A DNA stretch of 64,000 nucleotides from Streptomyces monashensis. Its GTDB lineage: Bacteria > Actinomycetota > Actinomycetes > Streptomycetales > Streptomycetaceae. The DNA is taken from NCBI RefSeq assembly GCF_001866665.1, contig NZ_MLYO01000040.1, positions 37,198 through 101,197 of the forward strand, given 5' to 3'. Under the pieces are notes generated by a model. The model was not told the origin of the DNA, did not search any database, and worked only from the letters and a program-made list of their open reading frames with translations. This document shows, in pieces, positions 50,457-59,880 of the stretch. Position 1 is the stretch's first letter. Each line of letters starts with the position of its first letter. A program made the translations under genes and the position numbers.

Positions 50457-51754
50457 CGGCGAAGTCCTGTCTGTGTCGGGAGGTCCATCGGCGGGCGGGC
50501 GGTATGCAGCGGGAGCCGCTCGACCCGGGTGACCCCGGGCCGCAGCACCCAGGGGATCTGCCCTCGTTCCACTGCGAGGGACAGGTCCGGGAAGCGGGTG
50601 AACAGCGCGTGCAGCGCCACTTCCGCCTCCTGGAGGGCGAGCGGCCGGCCGAGGCAGTAGTGCGCCCCGCGCCCGAACCCGAGATGGCGCTCGCCGCCTC
50701 CGTGGTCCCGGCCGATGTCCAAGCGCTCGGGGTCCTCGAACTGACGCGGGTCGGTGTTCGCGGGCAGGATCAGTGGCAGGATCGTGGAGCCGGCCGGAAT
50801 TGTCGTGCCGCCCAACTCGACGTCCTCCGACGGGTACCGGGGCACCCCCCACTGCGTGGGCCCCAGGCGCATGAGTTCGTGCACCGCCTGCGGCCACCGG
50901 GACGGGTCGTCGCGCACCAGGGCGAGCTGGTCGGGGTTGTCCAGCAGGGCGAGGACGGAGGTGGCGAGCAGCTGCGTCGTCGTCTCGTGCCCGGTGATCA
51001 CCAGGGTGAAGACCAGGGTGACCATTTCCTGTTCGGTCAGGCGGTCGCCGTCGTCCTCCTGTGCCTGTACGAGTGCGGTGATGAGGTCGTCGCGCGGCTC
51101 GGTGCGCCGGCGCGCGATCACCTCCAGCATGTGGTCCACGCATTCCCGCATGACGGCCGGGATGCGCTCACGGTGCTCCGTGGGCGAGCCCAGGCATGTC
51201 CCCCACTCGTACCACGGCTCGCGGTCGGCCTCGTCGATGCCGACCAGCTCGCAGATCACGGTGAACGGCAGCGGGTAGCAGAACGACTCCATGAGGTCGA
51301 CCGGCGTCCCGTCGCGTCCCTCCTCGGCCAGCCGGTCGAGGAGCTCCGCAGTGATGTTCTCGACCCGGGGGCGCAGTTCGGCAACCCGGCGTGCGGTGAA
51401 CGCCCGCGAGACCAGGCTGCGCAGTCGGCGGTGGTGGTCGCCGTCGATCTGCATGAGCTTGTCGTCGAGGTAGTCGACGAGGTCGGACGGGATGTTGAGC
51501 TGCTTCATGATGGTGGTCCGGACGGCTGGGGCGTCCGGCACCGATGCCGGGTTGTTCAGGAACCTGGGGTCGGTGAGCACCCGACGCACGTCGTCGTAGC
51601 GGGTGACGAGCCACATCGGACGCCCGCCCAGCATCGTGCCGACGAGCGTCGGTGCCTGCTCGCGCAGCCGTGCGTAGCCGGCGAACGGGTCGGCCACCAA
51701 CTCCGGCGAGAGCAGCTCGACCGGATCGGCCGTGTTCTCGGCGGTGACGGTCAT
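50453..51754 (-). CDS. Cytochrome P450
   Basis: A 433-residue class I bacterial P450. The I-helix has VITGHETTTQ, the K-helix ExxR is HELMR, and the heme motif is FGRGAHYCLG with Cys367 as ligand. It probably oxidises the ansamycin backbone or its aromatic core. It leads an operon with the methyltransferase; the 3Fe-4S ferredoxin gene nearby probably supplies electrons. It is divergent from the FAD monooxygenase across a 341-bp region containing the cluster motif. Confidence 0.94.
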   Translation of the reverse strand: MTVTAENTADPVELLSPELVADPFAGYARLREQAPTLVGTMLGGRPMWLVTRYDDVRRVLTDPRFLNNPASVPDAPAVRTTIMKQLNIPSDLVDYLDDKLMQIDGDHHRRLRSLVSRAFTARRVAELRPRVENITAELLDRLAEEGRDGTPVDLMESFCYPLPFTVICELVGIDEADREPWYEWGTCLGSPTEHRERIPAVMRECVDHMLEVIARRRTEPRDDLITALVQAQEDDGDRLTEQEMVTLVFTLVITGHETTTQLLATSVLALLDNPDQLALVRDDPSRWPQAVHELMRLGPTQWGVPRYPSEDVELGGTTIPAGSTILPLILPANTDPRQFEDPERLDIGRDHGGGERHLGFGRGAHYCLGRPLALQEAEVALHALFTRFPDLSLAVERGQIPWVLRPGVTRVERLPLHTARPPMDLPTQTGLRR

Positions 51755-51923
51755 ACGTCTCCCTCTTCTGCTTCCAGGTGTCCAGGTGTGCCGCTGTCCC
51801 GGCGTCCGGAATTACGGCCGGAATTTCCCTCGATCCCGACTTGACCGTCGGTCGAGAACAAGGTGCCTGTGCCGCGACTTGCATGGCTGTTCCACACACT
51901 AGGACAGGCCTGGTGGGCCAGGC

Positions 51924-51941
51924 ATCCCCCGATCTGATAGG
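51924..51941 (+). promoter_or_regulatory. Cluster motif, copy 2
   Basis: ATCCCCCGATCTGATAGG lies midway between the P450 (start 51754) and FAD monooxygenase (start 52096). Its core CCCgATCtGATaGGG is a near-perfect dyad. The remainder of 51755-52095 holds no gene. Confidence 0.55.
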
Positions 51942-52095
51942 GCGCCGCGAACGGGGATCCACCGCGCACAACGGAGTGCTAATCTCGCCGAATACCCAGG
52001 GGTTCGGGGGTCGTTTCTCCGATTCCTCTTTCCGCGCCCTTTTCCATGCCATACGCCGGGGCCCTCGCGGCTTTTCCGACACCTTGCGAGTAGGG

Positions 52096-53739
52096 ATGAC
52101 GATGTCCACCACGCGCCCGCACGACCTGTACGAGTCCCCGACGGACACGGACGTGGCCATCGTCGGCAACGGACCGATCGGCGCCGCCCTGTCGGTGCTG
52201 CTCGCCCAGCGCGGCCTGCGCGTGACCGTCCTGGAGCGCCGCCCCCGGCCGTATCTGCTGCCGCGCGCGACCAGCTTCGACGGGGAAACCGCCCGGCTGC
52301 TCGCGGCCACCGGCATCGGGGACCGGATCGCCCGGATCACGGAGCCGGCCACCGGCTACCAGTGGCGTACAGCGGCGGGACAGACGCTGCTGGACATCGC
52401 CTTCTCCTCCGCCGGGCGTTACGGCTGGCCGGACGCCAACACCATGCACCAGCCCGCCCTGGAGGAACTGCTCGCGGCCCGGGCGGCGGCGCTGCCCGGC
52501 ATCACGGTGCTGCGGGGGCACCGGGTCGTGGACATCACCCAGCACGACGAGCGGGTGGCACTGACCGTCGAGACCGACGACGGAGCGACCCGTACCGTGG
52601 TCGCGCACTGGGCCGTCGGCTGCGACGGCGCCAACAGTTTCGTGCGCGAGCACCTCGGCGTGCCCGTCACCGATCTCGGGTTCTCCTACGAGTGGCTGCT
52701 GTGCGACGTCGAACTGCACGAGCCGCGCGAGTTCAACCCCACCAACGTCCAGATCTGCGACCCGGCGCGGCCCACGACGCTGGTGGGCAGCGGCCCGGGG
52801 CACCGCCGATGGGAGTTCATGCGGCTGCCGGGCGAGAGCAGCGCCGAACTGAACAAGGAGGAGACGGCCTGGCGCCTGCTCAAGCCGTTCGGCGTCACCC
52901 CGGACACCGCCACACTGCTGCGCAGCACCACCTATATCTTCCGGGCGACTTGGGCCGACGAGTGGCGGGTGGGCCGGGTGCTGCTCGCCGGTGACGCGGC
53001 GCACCTGATGCCGCCCTTCGCCGGCCAGGGCATGTGCTCCGGGATCCGGGACGCGGCCAATCTGGCGTGGAAGCTGGATCTGACGCTGCGCGGCCTGGCC
53101 GACGCCGGTGTCCTGGACACCTATGCCGAGGAGCGTCGGCAGCACGTGAAGGATTCGATCCAGTCCTCGGTGCAGCTGGGCAGGGTGATCTGTGTGACGG
53201 ACCCGGCGGCAGCCGCGGAGCGCGACGCCACGGTCCTCGCGGGCCGGCGCGGTCGTACGGGACCGGGGGAACCGGAGCCTGCGAAGCCACTGTCGGGCGG
53301 GCTGCTGGGGCGGCTGTCCGCCGGTTCGGCCGGGCCGCAGGCCGGTGCGGTGGTGCCGCAGGGCCGGGTGAGCGCTCAGGGCGGCACGGGCCTGTTCGAC
53401 GAGGTCGTGGGCCGTGGCTTCGTCCTGCTCACCACGGACGATCCTCGACCCGCGCTCGGCGAGGACCGCTGGTCCTTCCTCTCCGCCCTCGACACCCACG
53501 TGGTGCGCCTGTTGCCGGCCGGAGCGGCCGAGGACACCGAACAGGGCCTGACCGATGTGATCGATGTGGACGGCTTCTACCGGGCGTACCTGACCGAGCA
53601 CGACGCGACCGCCGTGCTCATCCGACCGGACTACCACGTCTTCGGCTCCGCGAACGGCCCCGAGGACACCGCCGCGCTGGTCGACGAACTGCGCGACGGT
53701 CTGTACGCGGCCGTGCCGGCCGGGGAAGCGGTGCACTGA
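52096..53739 (+). CDS. FAD-dependent aromatic monooxygenase (Rif-Orf19-like)
   Basis: A 547-residue class A flavoprotein monooxygenase close to 3-(3-hydroxyphenyl)propionate hydroxylases. The dinucleotide motif is VAIVGNGPIGAALSVLLAQRG near residue 20, the second is VGCDGANSFVREHLG, and the FAD ribityl motif is GDAAHLMPPFAGQGMCSGIR. A thioredoxin-like C-terminal domain (about 410-547) follows. Homologues such as Rif-Orf19 hydroxylate the AHBA-derived ring during polyketide chain growth, which leads to the naphthalene core. ATG 52096 is chosen; ATG 52102 is also possible. Convergent with the rifN homologue. Confidence 0.88.
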   Translation: MTMSTTRPHDLYESPTDTDVAIVGNGPIGAALSVLLAQRGLRVTVLERRPRPYLLPRATSFDGETARLLAATGIGDRIARITEPATGYQWRTAAGQTLLDIAFSSAGRYGWPDANTMHQPALEELLAARAAALPGITVLRGHRVVDITQHDERVALTVETDDGATRTVVAHWAVGCDGANSFVREHLGVPVTDLGFSYEWLLCDVELHEPREFNPTNVQICDPARPTTLVGSGPGHRRWEFMRLPGESSAELNKEETAWRLLKPFGVTPDTATLLRSTTYIFRATWADEWRVGRVLLAGDAAHLMPPFAGQGMCSGIRDAANLAWKLDLTLRGLADAGVLDTYAEERRQHVKDSIQSSVQLGRVICVTDPAAAAERDATVLAGRRGRTGPGEPEPAKPLSGGLLGRLSAGSAGPQAGAVVPQGRVSAQGGTGLFDEVVGRGFVLLTTDDPRPALGEDRWSFLSALDTHVVRLLPAGAAEDTEQGLTDVIDVDGFYRAYLTEHDATAVLIRPDYHVFGSANGPEDTAALVDELRDGLYAAVPAGEAVH

Positions 53740-53769
53740 CCGCTCCCGGCCGCCCGGCGGGCCGTCCGC

Positions 53770-54669
53770 TCAGGATCGGACCAGCCGGGCCAGTGCGACG
53801 GCACCACGCAGTGAGGACAGTCCGCCCAGCGCGGCCGGTCTCACGTCGAGCCGGGGCTGTCCCGGGCGGACCAGTTCCGCCAGCTGTGCGGAGACAAGGG
53901 TGTCGAGGCCCGGGATGCCACTCGCGAAGCCGCCTCCGATCAGCAGGAGTTCTGGGTGGAACAGCTCCTGGACGCTGACCGCGGCGGCGGCCAGGGCGTG
54001 GCAGGTGCGCCGCAGCGCGGTGACCGCCCAGGGCTGCCCGTCGTGCCAGGCCTGTCGCAGGGCGTCGAAGGTGACGTCGCTCCCACACAGCCGGGCCGCG
54101 TGGCGCAGCGTGGCGGGGCCCGAGGCAACCGCCTGGAGGCATCCCCGGCGGCCGCACACGCACGGCGGACCGTCCAGCTCGAGAACCGTGTGCCCGATCT
54201 CGAAGGATCCGCGGCCCAGGCCCGGGCACAGTTCGCCGCGCAGGACGAGGCCGCCGCCGATGCCGGTGCCGACCCCCAGATAGAGGAGGTCCGCGCGGCC
54301 GGCGGCCTGTGCCTCGGCGAGGGCGCCGAGGTCGCCGTCGTCCGCCCAGGCCACGGCGGTGCCGGGGAACAGAGCGCGCAGTGCCGCGCCCAGGTCCGTA
54401 CCGGCCCATTCGGGCCGGCTCGGCCAGGCGGTGATCCGTTCATCGGATCCGACGGTCGCCGGCATGGCGACGCCCACCGCTCTGGGCGACACCGCCAGCC
54501 TGCTGCAGAACTCGCCCACTTCTCGTGCCAGTTGGGCGAGATCGCGGTCGGCGCTGTGCCGTGGCCGCCAGGCGAAGACGGTCTCGTCCACGCACTCTGC
54601 GCCGGCTTCCACCCGCAACGCGACCTTCGTGCCCCCGATGTCGACACCGAGGTGATGTGCCGTCTCCAT
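53770..54669 (-). CDS. rifN: Kanosamine kinase (RifN homologue, ROK family)
   Basis: A 299-residue ROK sugar kinase. ATP site DIGGTK at 10-15, a second glycine-rich motif LGVGTGIGGGLVLRG, and the zinc site His160 with CVCGRRGC (170-177). In AHBA synthesis RifN phosphorylates kanosamine to kanosamine 6-phosphate. It is the last gene of the long leftward AHBA operon, 16 bases after rifM. ATG at 54669 starts the conserved protein. Confidence 0.93.
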   Translation of the reverse strand: METAHHLGVDIGGTKVALRVEAGAECVDETVFAWRPRHSADRDLAQLAREVGEFCSRLAVSPRAVGVAMPATVGSDERITAWPSRPEWAGTDLGAALRALFPGTAVAWADDGDLGALAEAQAAGRADLLYLGVGTGIGGGLVLRGELCPGLGRGSFEIGHTVLELDGPPCVCGRRGCLQAVASGPATLRHAARLCGSDVTFDALRQAWHDGQPWAVTALRRTCHALAAAAVSVQELFHPELLLIGGGFASGIPGLDTLVSAQLAELVRPGQPRLDVRPAALGGLSSLRGAVALARLVRS

Positions 54670-54685
54670 GCCGCCGTGCCGATCC

Positions 54686-55411
54686 TCAGTCGCGGGGCAC
54701 GGGCGGGCACATGGCCAGCAGGTCGGTGGGGTGGCGCAGGACGACGCCCGGCTCGGCGGCCAGCAGTTCGTCGGGCTCGGACAGCGCCCACAGCGCGCCG
54801 GCCGAGGCGACACCCGCGCCGTGGGCGCTGGCGATGTCGGTCGGTGCGTCACCGACCATGACGGCCTGCTCGGGCGTGAAGCCCATCAGGTCCAGCGCGA
54901 GCTCCACGATGTCCGGGGCCGGCTTCGGACGGGCGACCTCGTCCGAGCCGATCACATGCTCGAAGAAGGGCAGCAGCCCGAGCCCGCCGAGCAGGGAGCG
55001 CGCCCGCGGCCCGCTCTTGCCGGTGGCCACGGCCAGCCTGAATCCGCGCGCCCGCAGTGTGGTGAGCAGCTCCACGACGCCGTCGAAGACCGGCACCTGG
55101 GACGCGAGACGGTAGCTCTCGCGGACGAAGGGCTCCTCCATCTCCAGGGGCAGGCCCATGATCCGCATGATGTCCGGGAAATAGCGCCCCAGGTGGCGCC
55201 GGTACTCGTCGAACGGCGCGGGGCCCTCGCCCACGACCTCCTTGTACGCGATGGCGAACGCCTCGTACATCACCGTGAAGCTGTCGACAAGGACGCCGTC
55301 CAGGTCGAAGATCACGGCCCGGCGCGCCGGCTGGAGCGCCTGCGTCGCCGTACCCGGCCGGCCGGGTACGGCTCGTTCTGTCGAAACTGGTGAGCTCACC
55401 GGTTCCTTCAC
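54686..55411 (-). CDS. rifM: HAD-family phosphatase (RifM homologue)
   Basis: A 241-residue haloacid-dehalogenase phosphatase. Nucleophile motif FDLDGVLVDS holds Asp36 and Asp38; ATGKSG is motif II and VGDAPTDIASAHGAG motif IV. RifM acts with RifL and RifK in making kanosamine from UDP-glucose-derived sugar. It starts 3 bases after rifL ends, so the genes are tightly coupled. The first 30 residues are not conserved-looking, and an internal start is possible. Confidence 0.93.
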   Translation of the reverse strand: MKEPVSSPVSTERAVPGRPGTATQALQPARRAVIFDLDGVLVDSFTVMYEAFAIAYKEVVGEGPAPFDEYRRHLGRYFPDIMRIMGLPLEMEEPFVRESYRLASQVPVFDGVVELLTTLRARGFRLAVATGKSGPRARSLLGGLGLLPFFEHVIGSDEVARPKPAPDIVELALDLMGFTPEQAVMVGDAPTDIASAHGAGVASAGALWALSEPDELLAAEPGVVLRHPTDLLAMCPPVPRD

Positions 55412-55414
55412 CTC

Positions 55415-56497
55415 CTAGTGACGGGCGGGCACGGCGGTCTGCTCGTGCGTGCTGCGGGCCGACGCGTAGAAGCCCTCGATGACACGGACGGTCGTACGAG
55501 CCTCGCCGATGGCTCTGCCGCGGCGGCCGGGGTCGCCCAGGGCCTCGGTGAGGCCGTCCAGCTGCCGTCGGTACTCGGTGCCGATGGGCTCGTCCGGTAC
55601 CGGCAGGGACGTCGTGGTGCCCTCGCGGGTCAGGGTCAGGCGGGCGTGCGGGTGGCGGTTGGGGCTGAAGCCGAAGGTGCATCTCAGTTCGGCGGTCCCG
55701 GCACTGCCCGCCACCTGGATCCGGGTCTCGTCCCGTGCCTCGTGCGACGCCCAGCCGGCGCTCAGGCAGACCGAGACGCCGTCATCGCGGACGAGGAAGC
55801 CCCGGGCGGTGTCCTCGACGTCACCGCAGGCGCCGGCAGCGGGCTCGTCCTGCCGCCAGGCCGCGCTCCAGGTGCCGCTGCCCACGAAGTCGTTCGACGT
55901 CACGCCGACGACCTGGGTGAAGCGGGCCGGGCCGAGCAGGGAGGCGAGCGTGTCGAGCAGATGCCAGCCGAGGTCGAAGAGGACGCCGCCACCTGCCTTG
56001 TTGCGCTGGGTGAACCAGCCGCCGGCCTGCGGGATGCCGCGTGCCCGCACCCAGGACAGGTCGACATGGCGGATGCGGCCCAGCTCCGGCAGCAGGCGCG
56101 CCAGGGCGTCCACGTCGCCGCGGTGCGGTGCGGCGCTGCCGGCGAGGAGCGTGGCGCCGCCGTCGCGTTCGGCGGCGGCCAGGGTGTCGGCCTCGGCGGA
56201 GGTCAGGCACACCGGCTTCTCCAGGAAAACGGAGATGCCCTTGCCGAGCAGCCGTGCGGCGACCTCGGCGTGCAGATGGTTGGGTACGGCGACGACGGCG
56301 AGGTCGACCGCGCGGGCGGTGAGCGCGTCCAGCGTCGGGTGCACGGGTACGCCCGGTGCCGCGTCGAGCGCGGCCCGCGCGTTCGGTGCGGGGTCGACGA
56401 CGGCGACCACGTCGAAGCCGGCGTGCTCGGTCAGCCGGGGCAGCCACAGCTCCCGTCCCGCCCAGCCGAACCCGACGACGGCTGCCCTGATGTTCAT
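55415..56497 (-). CDS. rifL: Gfo/Idh/MocA-type oxidoreductase (RifL homologue)
   Basis: A 360-residue NAD-dependent sugar oxidoreductase. VVGFGWAGRELWLPRL is the Rossmann motif, EKPVCLT the conserved Lys-Pro signature, and GGGVLFDLGWHLLDTLASLL the catalytic Asp/His region. RifL oxidises the sugar nucleotide at C3 so that RifK can aminate it. ATG overlaps the rifK stop by 4 bases (ATGA). Confidence 0.93.
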   Translation of the reverse strand: MNIRAAVVGFGWAGRELWLPRLTEHAGFDVVAVVDPAPNARAALDAAPGVPVHPTLDALTARAVDLAVVAVPNHLHAEVAARLLGKGISVFLEKPVCLTSAEADTLAAAERDGGATLLAGSAAPHRGDVDALARLLPELGRIRHVDLSWVRARGIPQAGGWFTQRNKAGGGVLFDLGWHLLDTLASLLGPARFTQVVGVTSNDFVGSGTWSAAWRQDEPAAGACGDVEDTARGFLVRDDGVSVCLSAGWASHEARDETRIQVAGSAGTAELRCTFGFSPNRHPHARLTLTREGTTTSLPVPDEPIGTEYRRQLDGLTEALGDPGRRGRAIGEARTTVRVIEGFYASARSTHEQTAVPARH

Positions 56498-57654
56498 ACG
56501 GCGGCCACGACGTCCGCGATGATCTCGGCCGTCCGGTGCATGTCCTGCTCGCCGGCGAGCAGCACGCGGTGGTGCAGCCAGATGCAGTCCTGGCTGATGG
56601 CCTCCGTGTGGGGGCAGCGCTCGGCGATCTGGTCCGGGGTTTCGTCAGGGGCGGCGAACTCCCAGAAGGCGTCGGTGCGGTAGATCGCGCGGAATGCCGC
56701 GAACGCCGGGAGGCCGGCCGCCACGAGCCTGTCGACCAGGGCGTTGCGGTCGTCCTCGCCGATGCCGGGCACACGGAACATCGCCATGTAGTGCGAGGGG
56801 AAGTCGGTGCGCTCGTCACCGCGCTGCGGGACCACGCCGTCGATCGCTTCGAGCAGCGGGGAGAGCACGGCCCAGCGCTGTTGACGGGTCGTGATCTGCG
56901 CTTCCACGCGGCTGAGCTGGGCTCGCAGGACCGCTGCGGAGAATTCGTTGAGCCGCAGGTTGGTGCCGGCGATCTGGTGCAGATAGCGGCGGTCGGTGCG
57001 GGGCCGTCCGCAGCTGTGCCGCAGAAACGCCGTCTCGTACATCTCCGAGTCCGGGAACAGGACGGCGCCGCCCTCGCCCGCGGTCATCAGCTTGCCGTTC
57101 TGGAAGCTGAACGCGGCGACCGTTCCGAGCTCGCCCACGCGCTTCCCCTGCCAGCGGGCGCCGTGGGCGTGCGCTGCGTCCTGGAGCAGCGGGACGCCCG
57201 TGTCGGCGGAGAGCTTGGACAGCGCGTCCATGTCGGCCATGAAGCCCGCCATGTGCACGGGCATGATGGCCCGGGTACGCGGCGTCACGGCGGCCGCGGC
57301 CGCCGCCACGTCGATGTTGTAGGTGTGCGGGTCGACGTCCACCGGGACCGCGACCGCGCCCAGCCGCTGTGCCGCCTGCGACGAGGAGATGAAGGTGAAG
57401 GCCGGGACGATGACTTCGGTGCCGGGGCCGACGCCCATGCACTGCAGGGCGAGTTCCAGCGCGTGGGTTCCATTGGTGACGGCCAGCGCGTGCGGAGCAC
57501 CATGGAGTTCGGCGAACTCCCGCTCGAAGGAGTCGACTTCCTGTCCGCCCATGCGCCACCACTGGCCCTGCTCAAGTGCGCGGATGAGGCCTTCCCGCTC
57601 GTTTTCGTCGTACTGCGGCCACTGGGGGAATTCCGGCGCCTGTCGCACGTTCAT
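56494..57654 (-). CDS. rifK: AHBA synthase (RifK homologue)
   Basis: A 386-residue PLP enzyme of the DegT/AHBA synthase family. PLP lysine is Lys188 in SFQNGKLMTAGEGG, the same number as in RifK; the whole protein from NVRQAPEFPQWPQYDENE on is easily recognised as AHBA synthase. It has two roles: aromatising aminodehydroshikimate to 3-amino-5-hydroxybenzoate, and transaminating the 3-keto sugar with RifL. ATG 57654 follows TTGGAGA. AHBA synthase is the diagnostic gene of ansamycin and mitomycin-type clusters. Confidence 0.97.
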   Translation of the reverse strand: MNVRQAPEFPQWPQYDENEREGLIRALEQGQWWRMGGQEVDSFEREFAELHGAPHALAVTNGTHALELALQCMGVGPGTEVIVPAFTFISSSQAAQRLGAVAVPVDVDPHTYNIDVAAAAAAVTPRTRAIMPVHMAGFMADMDALSKLSADTGVPLLQDAAHAHGARWQGKRVGELGTVAAFSFQNGKLMTAGEGGAVLFPDSEMYETAFLRHSCGRPRTDRRYLHQIAGTNLRLNEFSAAVLRAQLSRVEAQITTRQQRWAVLSPLLEAIDGVVPQRGDERTDFPSHYMAMFRVPGIGEDDRNALVDRLVAAGLPAFAAFRAIYRTDAFWEFAAPDETPDQIAERCPHTEAISQDCIWLHHRVLLAGEQDMHRTAEIIADVVAAV

Positions 57655-57772
57655 GATTCTCCAAGGAATTGGATGTAGCTCGATACAGGGCACAGAACAG
57701 CTGAAGAACAGGTCCAAAGTAGGTCTCTGCCGACGCCGCTGCATCCCTTGGTTCGGTAGTCGTGGGCAGAAT

Positions 57773-58588
57773 TCAACGAAGGTCGAAGAAAGCCCTATAG
57801 GAATTCAGTTGTCCCTCAAGCATGTGAATCCCGTGATGGATTCGGTGTCCCCGTGCGGCGGCCTCGCGCAGGAGCCGTGTCTCGCGGGGCTTCATGATGA
57901 TGTCGGCCACGACGCAGCCCTGCGTCAGGGGCTCCAGCGGGAACGGCAGCGGATCGTCCGCGCGCAGCCCGAGCGGTGTGGCGTTGACGACGATGTCGAC
58001 GTCCCGCAGATGCGGTCCGGTCAACGCGTGCACCCGCCCCGGCCAGTGCCCTTCGAGCCGGGCGGCCAGCGCGGTGAGCTTCGCGGTGTCCGTGTCGTAC
58101 ACCTGGAGCCGGCCGACGCCGGCCGTGAGGAGCGCCGCGGCGATGGCACTGCCCGCGCCGCCCGCACCGACCAGTGCCGCCCGTGTGCCCTTGGGGTCGA
58201 GTCCCGCCCCGGCGAGGCCCGTCACGAAGCCCGAGCCGTCGAAGTTCTCCGCGAGCCAGCCGCCGTCGGCCTCGCGGCGCAGCACGTTCGCGCTGCCCAC
58301 GATGTCCACGGTCGTTCCGCACCGGTCGGCGAGCCTGCGGACGGCCACCTTGTGCGGCACGGTGACGAACATGCCGTCGAGGTTCTCCACCCGCTGCAGG
58401 CCGCGTACGACGGTCTCCAGGTGCTGGGGGCGGGCGTGCACCGGCACGACCACCGCGTCGCGGTGCAGCTCGGCGAGGATCGGGTTCATCAGTGCGGGAG
58501 CCTGGACCTGGGCGACGGGGTCCCCCAGGACGGCGTACAGACGGGTGGTGCCCTGGACGGGCATTGCGGGAGGTCGTTCGGTCAGCAC
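57773..58588 (-). CDS. rifI: Aminoquinate/shikimate dehydrogenase (RifI homologue)
   Basis: A 271-residue shikimate dehydrogenase-like protein. N-terminal substrate domain LYAVLGDPVAQVQAPALMNP (the housekeeping SxS is replaced), NVTVPHK-like FVTVPHKV with catalytic Lys, and Rossmann motif ALVGAGGAGSAIAAALL. RifI links aminoquinate to aminodehydroquinate and is considered a side route in AHBA synthesis. GTG 58588 overlaps the rifH stop (GTGCTGA). A 118-bp gap separates it from rifK. Confidence 0.93.
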   Translation of the reverse strand: MLTERPPAMPVQGTTRLYAVLGDPVAQVQAPALMNPILAELHRDAVVVPVHARPQHLETVVRGLQRVENLDGMFVTVPHKVAVRRLADRCGTTVDIVGSANVLRREADGGWLAENFDGSGFVTGLAGAGLDPKGTRAALVGAGGAGSAIAAALLTAGVGRLQVYDTDTAKLTALAARLEGHWPGRVHALTGPHLRDVDIVVNATPLGLRADDPLPFPLEPLTQGCVVADIIMKPRETRLLREAAARGHRIHHGIHMLEGQLNSYRAFFDLR

Positions 58589-59880
58589 AGCCTGTCCTTC
58601 CGGTCCCTTGCGCTTCCGGCCGCCAACTCGGCGATGACGTGGGTGAGTTCCTGTGCCTGGTCGGCGTTGAGGCGGGGGTCGCAGGCCGTGCGGTAGCGGG
58701 TGGGCAGGTCGGCCTCCGCGGGGCCCTGGGCGCCCCCGACACATTCCGTGACGTGCTCGCCGGTGACCTCCAGGTGAATACCGCCGGGGTGCGTGCCGAG
58801 CGCCCGGTGCACCTCGAAGAAGCCGGCGATCTCGTCGGATACGGCGGTCCAGTGCCGGGTCTTGAGTCCGCTCGCCGACGTGTAGGTGTTGCCGTGCATC
58901 GGATCGCACTGCCAGACCACCTGATGACCCGAGGCGGTGACTTTCTCCACGATCGGCAGGAGCACGTCCCGGACGCTGGTGTGTCCCATACGGCTGATCA
59001 GCGTGAGTCGGCCGGGTTCGACGTGCGGGTCGAGCCGACGCACGTAGGCGAGGGCCTGCTCCGGTGTGGTGTTCGGACCTATCTTGAGGCCGATGGGATT
59101 CGACAGCAGCTCCGCGAACGCGATGTGCGCGCCGTCGAGTTGGCGGGTGCGCTCGCCGATCCACAGGAAGTGCCCGAGGCCGCTGGACAGGCGGGGCTCG
59201 GGCCCGCTGAGGTCCGTGCGCAGCGAGGAGGTCTCGTAGTCGAGCAGCAGCGCCTCATGGCTGACGTAGACGTCGCCGCCTGCCGCCCGCGGGCCGGGCA
59301 TGTCGCTGCGGCCGAGCCGGCGGATCAGCGCCATGGTGTCCGCTGCGCCGGCGCGGGCGCGCAGCATCCGGGCGGGGTCGGGGGTCCGGGCCGCCCGCGT
59401 GGGCTCGGCGGAGTTGACCATGTCACCGCGGTATGCGGGCAGCCCCTGGGCGTCGACGGCTCGGGAGCGGGGTTTGGCGTACTGGCCGGCCATACGGGCG
59501 ACCGTGACGACGGGCAGCGCGGTACGGCGGGTGAGGACATCGGCCATCCGCGCCAGTGTGCGCAGATTGGCCCGTTGGTGGGCTTCGGTGTTCTCGGCGA
59601 AGGACTCGGCGCAGTCGCCGCCCTGGAGGAGTATCGCCTCGCCACGGGCGACCGCGGCGAGATGGCAGCGCAGTCGTGCCGTCTCGGCCGGCGTCACGAG
59701 CGGCGCGGCGCGGCGCAGCAGCGCCACGACATCCTGGGCCCGTTCCGCGTCCGGCCAGACCGGCTGCTGCGCGGCGGGCCGGGCCAGCGCGTCCGCCAGC
59801 CTGCCGGCGAGCAGCCGGTCGGCCGCTTCTGCCGCACCGGCCGGTCTGTCGGTGTCGGCCGGCCACTGGAGCTGTCTCAT
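58582..59880 (-). CDS. rifH: AminoDAHP synthase (RifH homologue, class II DAHP synthase)
   Basis: A 432-residue class II (plant-type) DAHP synthase. LLQGGDCAESFAEN is the metal/Cys motif, GQYAKPRS the PEP-binding part, LKIGPNTTPEQA and CDPMHGNT the conserved C-terminal ones. RifH condenses PEP with imino-erythrose 4-phosphate to 3,4-dideoxy-4-amino-DAHP, the entry into the aminoshikimate pathway. ATG overlaps the rifG stop by 4 bases. Confidence 0.95.
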   Translation of the reverse strand: MRQLQWPADTDRPAGAAEAADRLLAGRLADALARPAAQQPVWPDAERAQDVVALLRRAAPLVTPAETARLRCHLAAVARGEAILLQGGDCAESFAENTEAHQRANLRTLARMADVLTRRTALPVVTVARMAGQYAKPRSRAVDAQGLPAYRGDMVNSAEPTRAARTPDPARMLRARAGAADTMALIRRLGRSDMPGPRAAGGDVYVSHEALLLDYETSSLRTDLSGPEPRLSSGLGHFLWIGERTRQLDGAHIAFAELLSNPIGLKIGPNTTPEQALAYVRRLDPHVEPGRLTLISRMGHTSVRDVLLPIVEKVTASGHQVVWQCDPMHGNTYTSASGLKTRHWTAVSDEIAGFFEVHRALGTHPGGIHLEVTGEHVTECVGGAQGPAEADLPTRYRTACDPRLNADQAQELTHVIAELAAGSARDRKDRLC

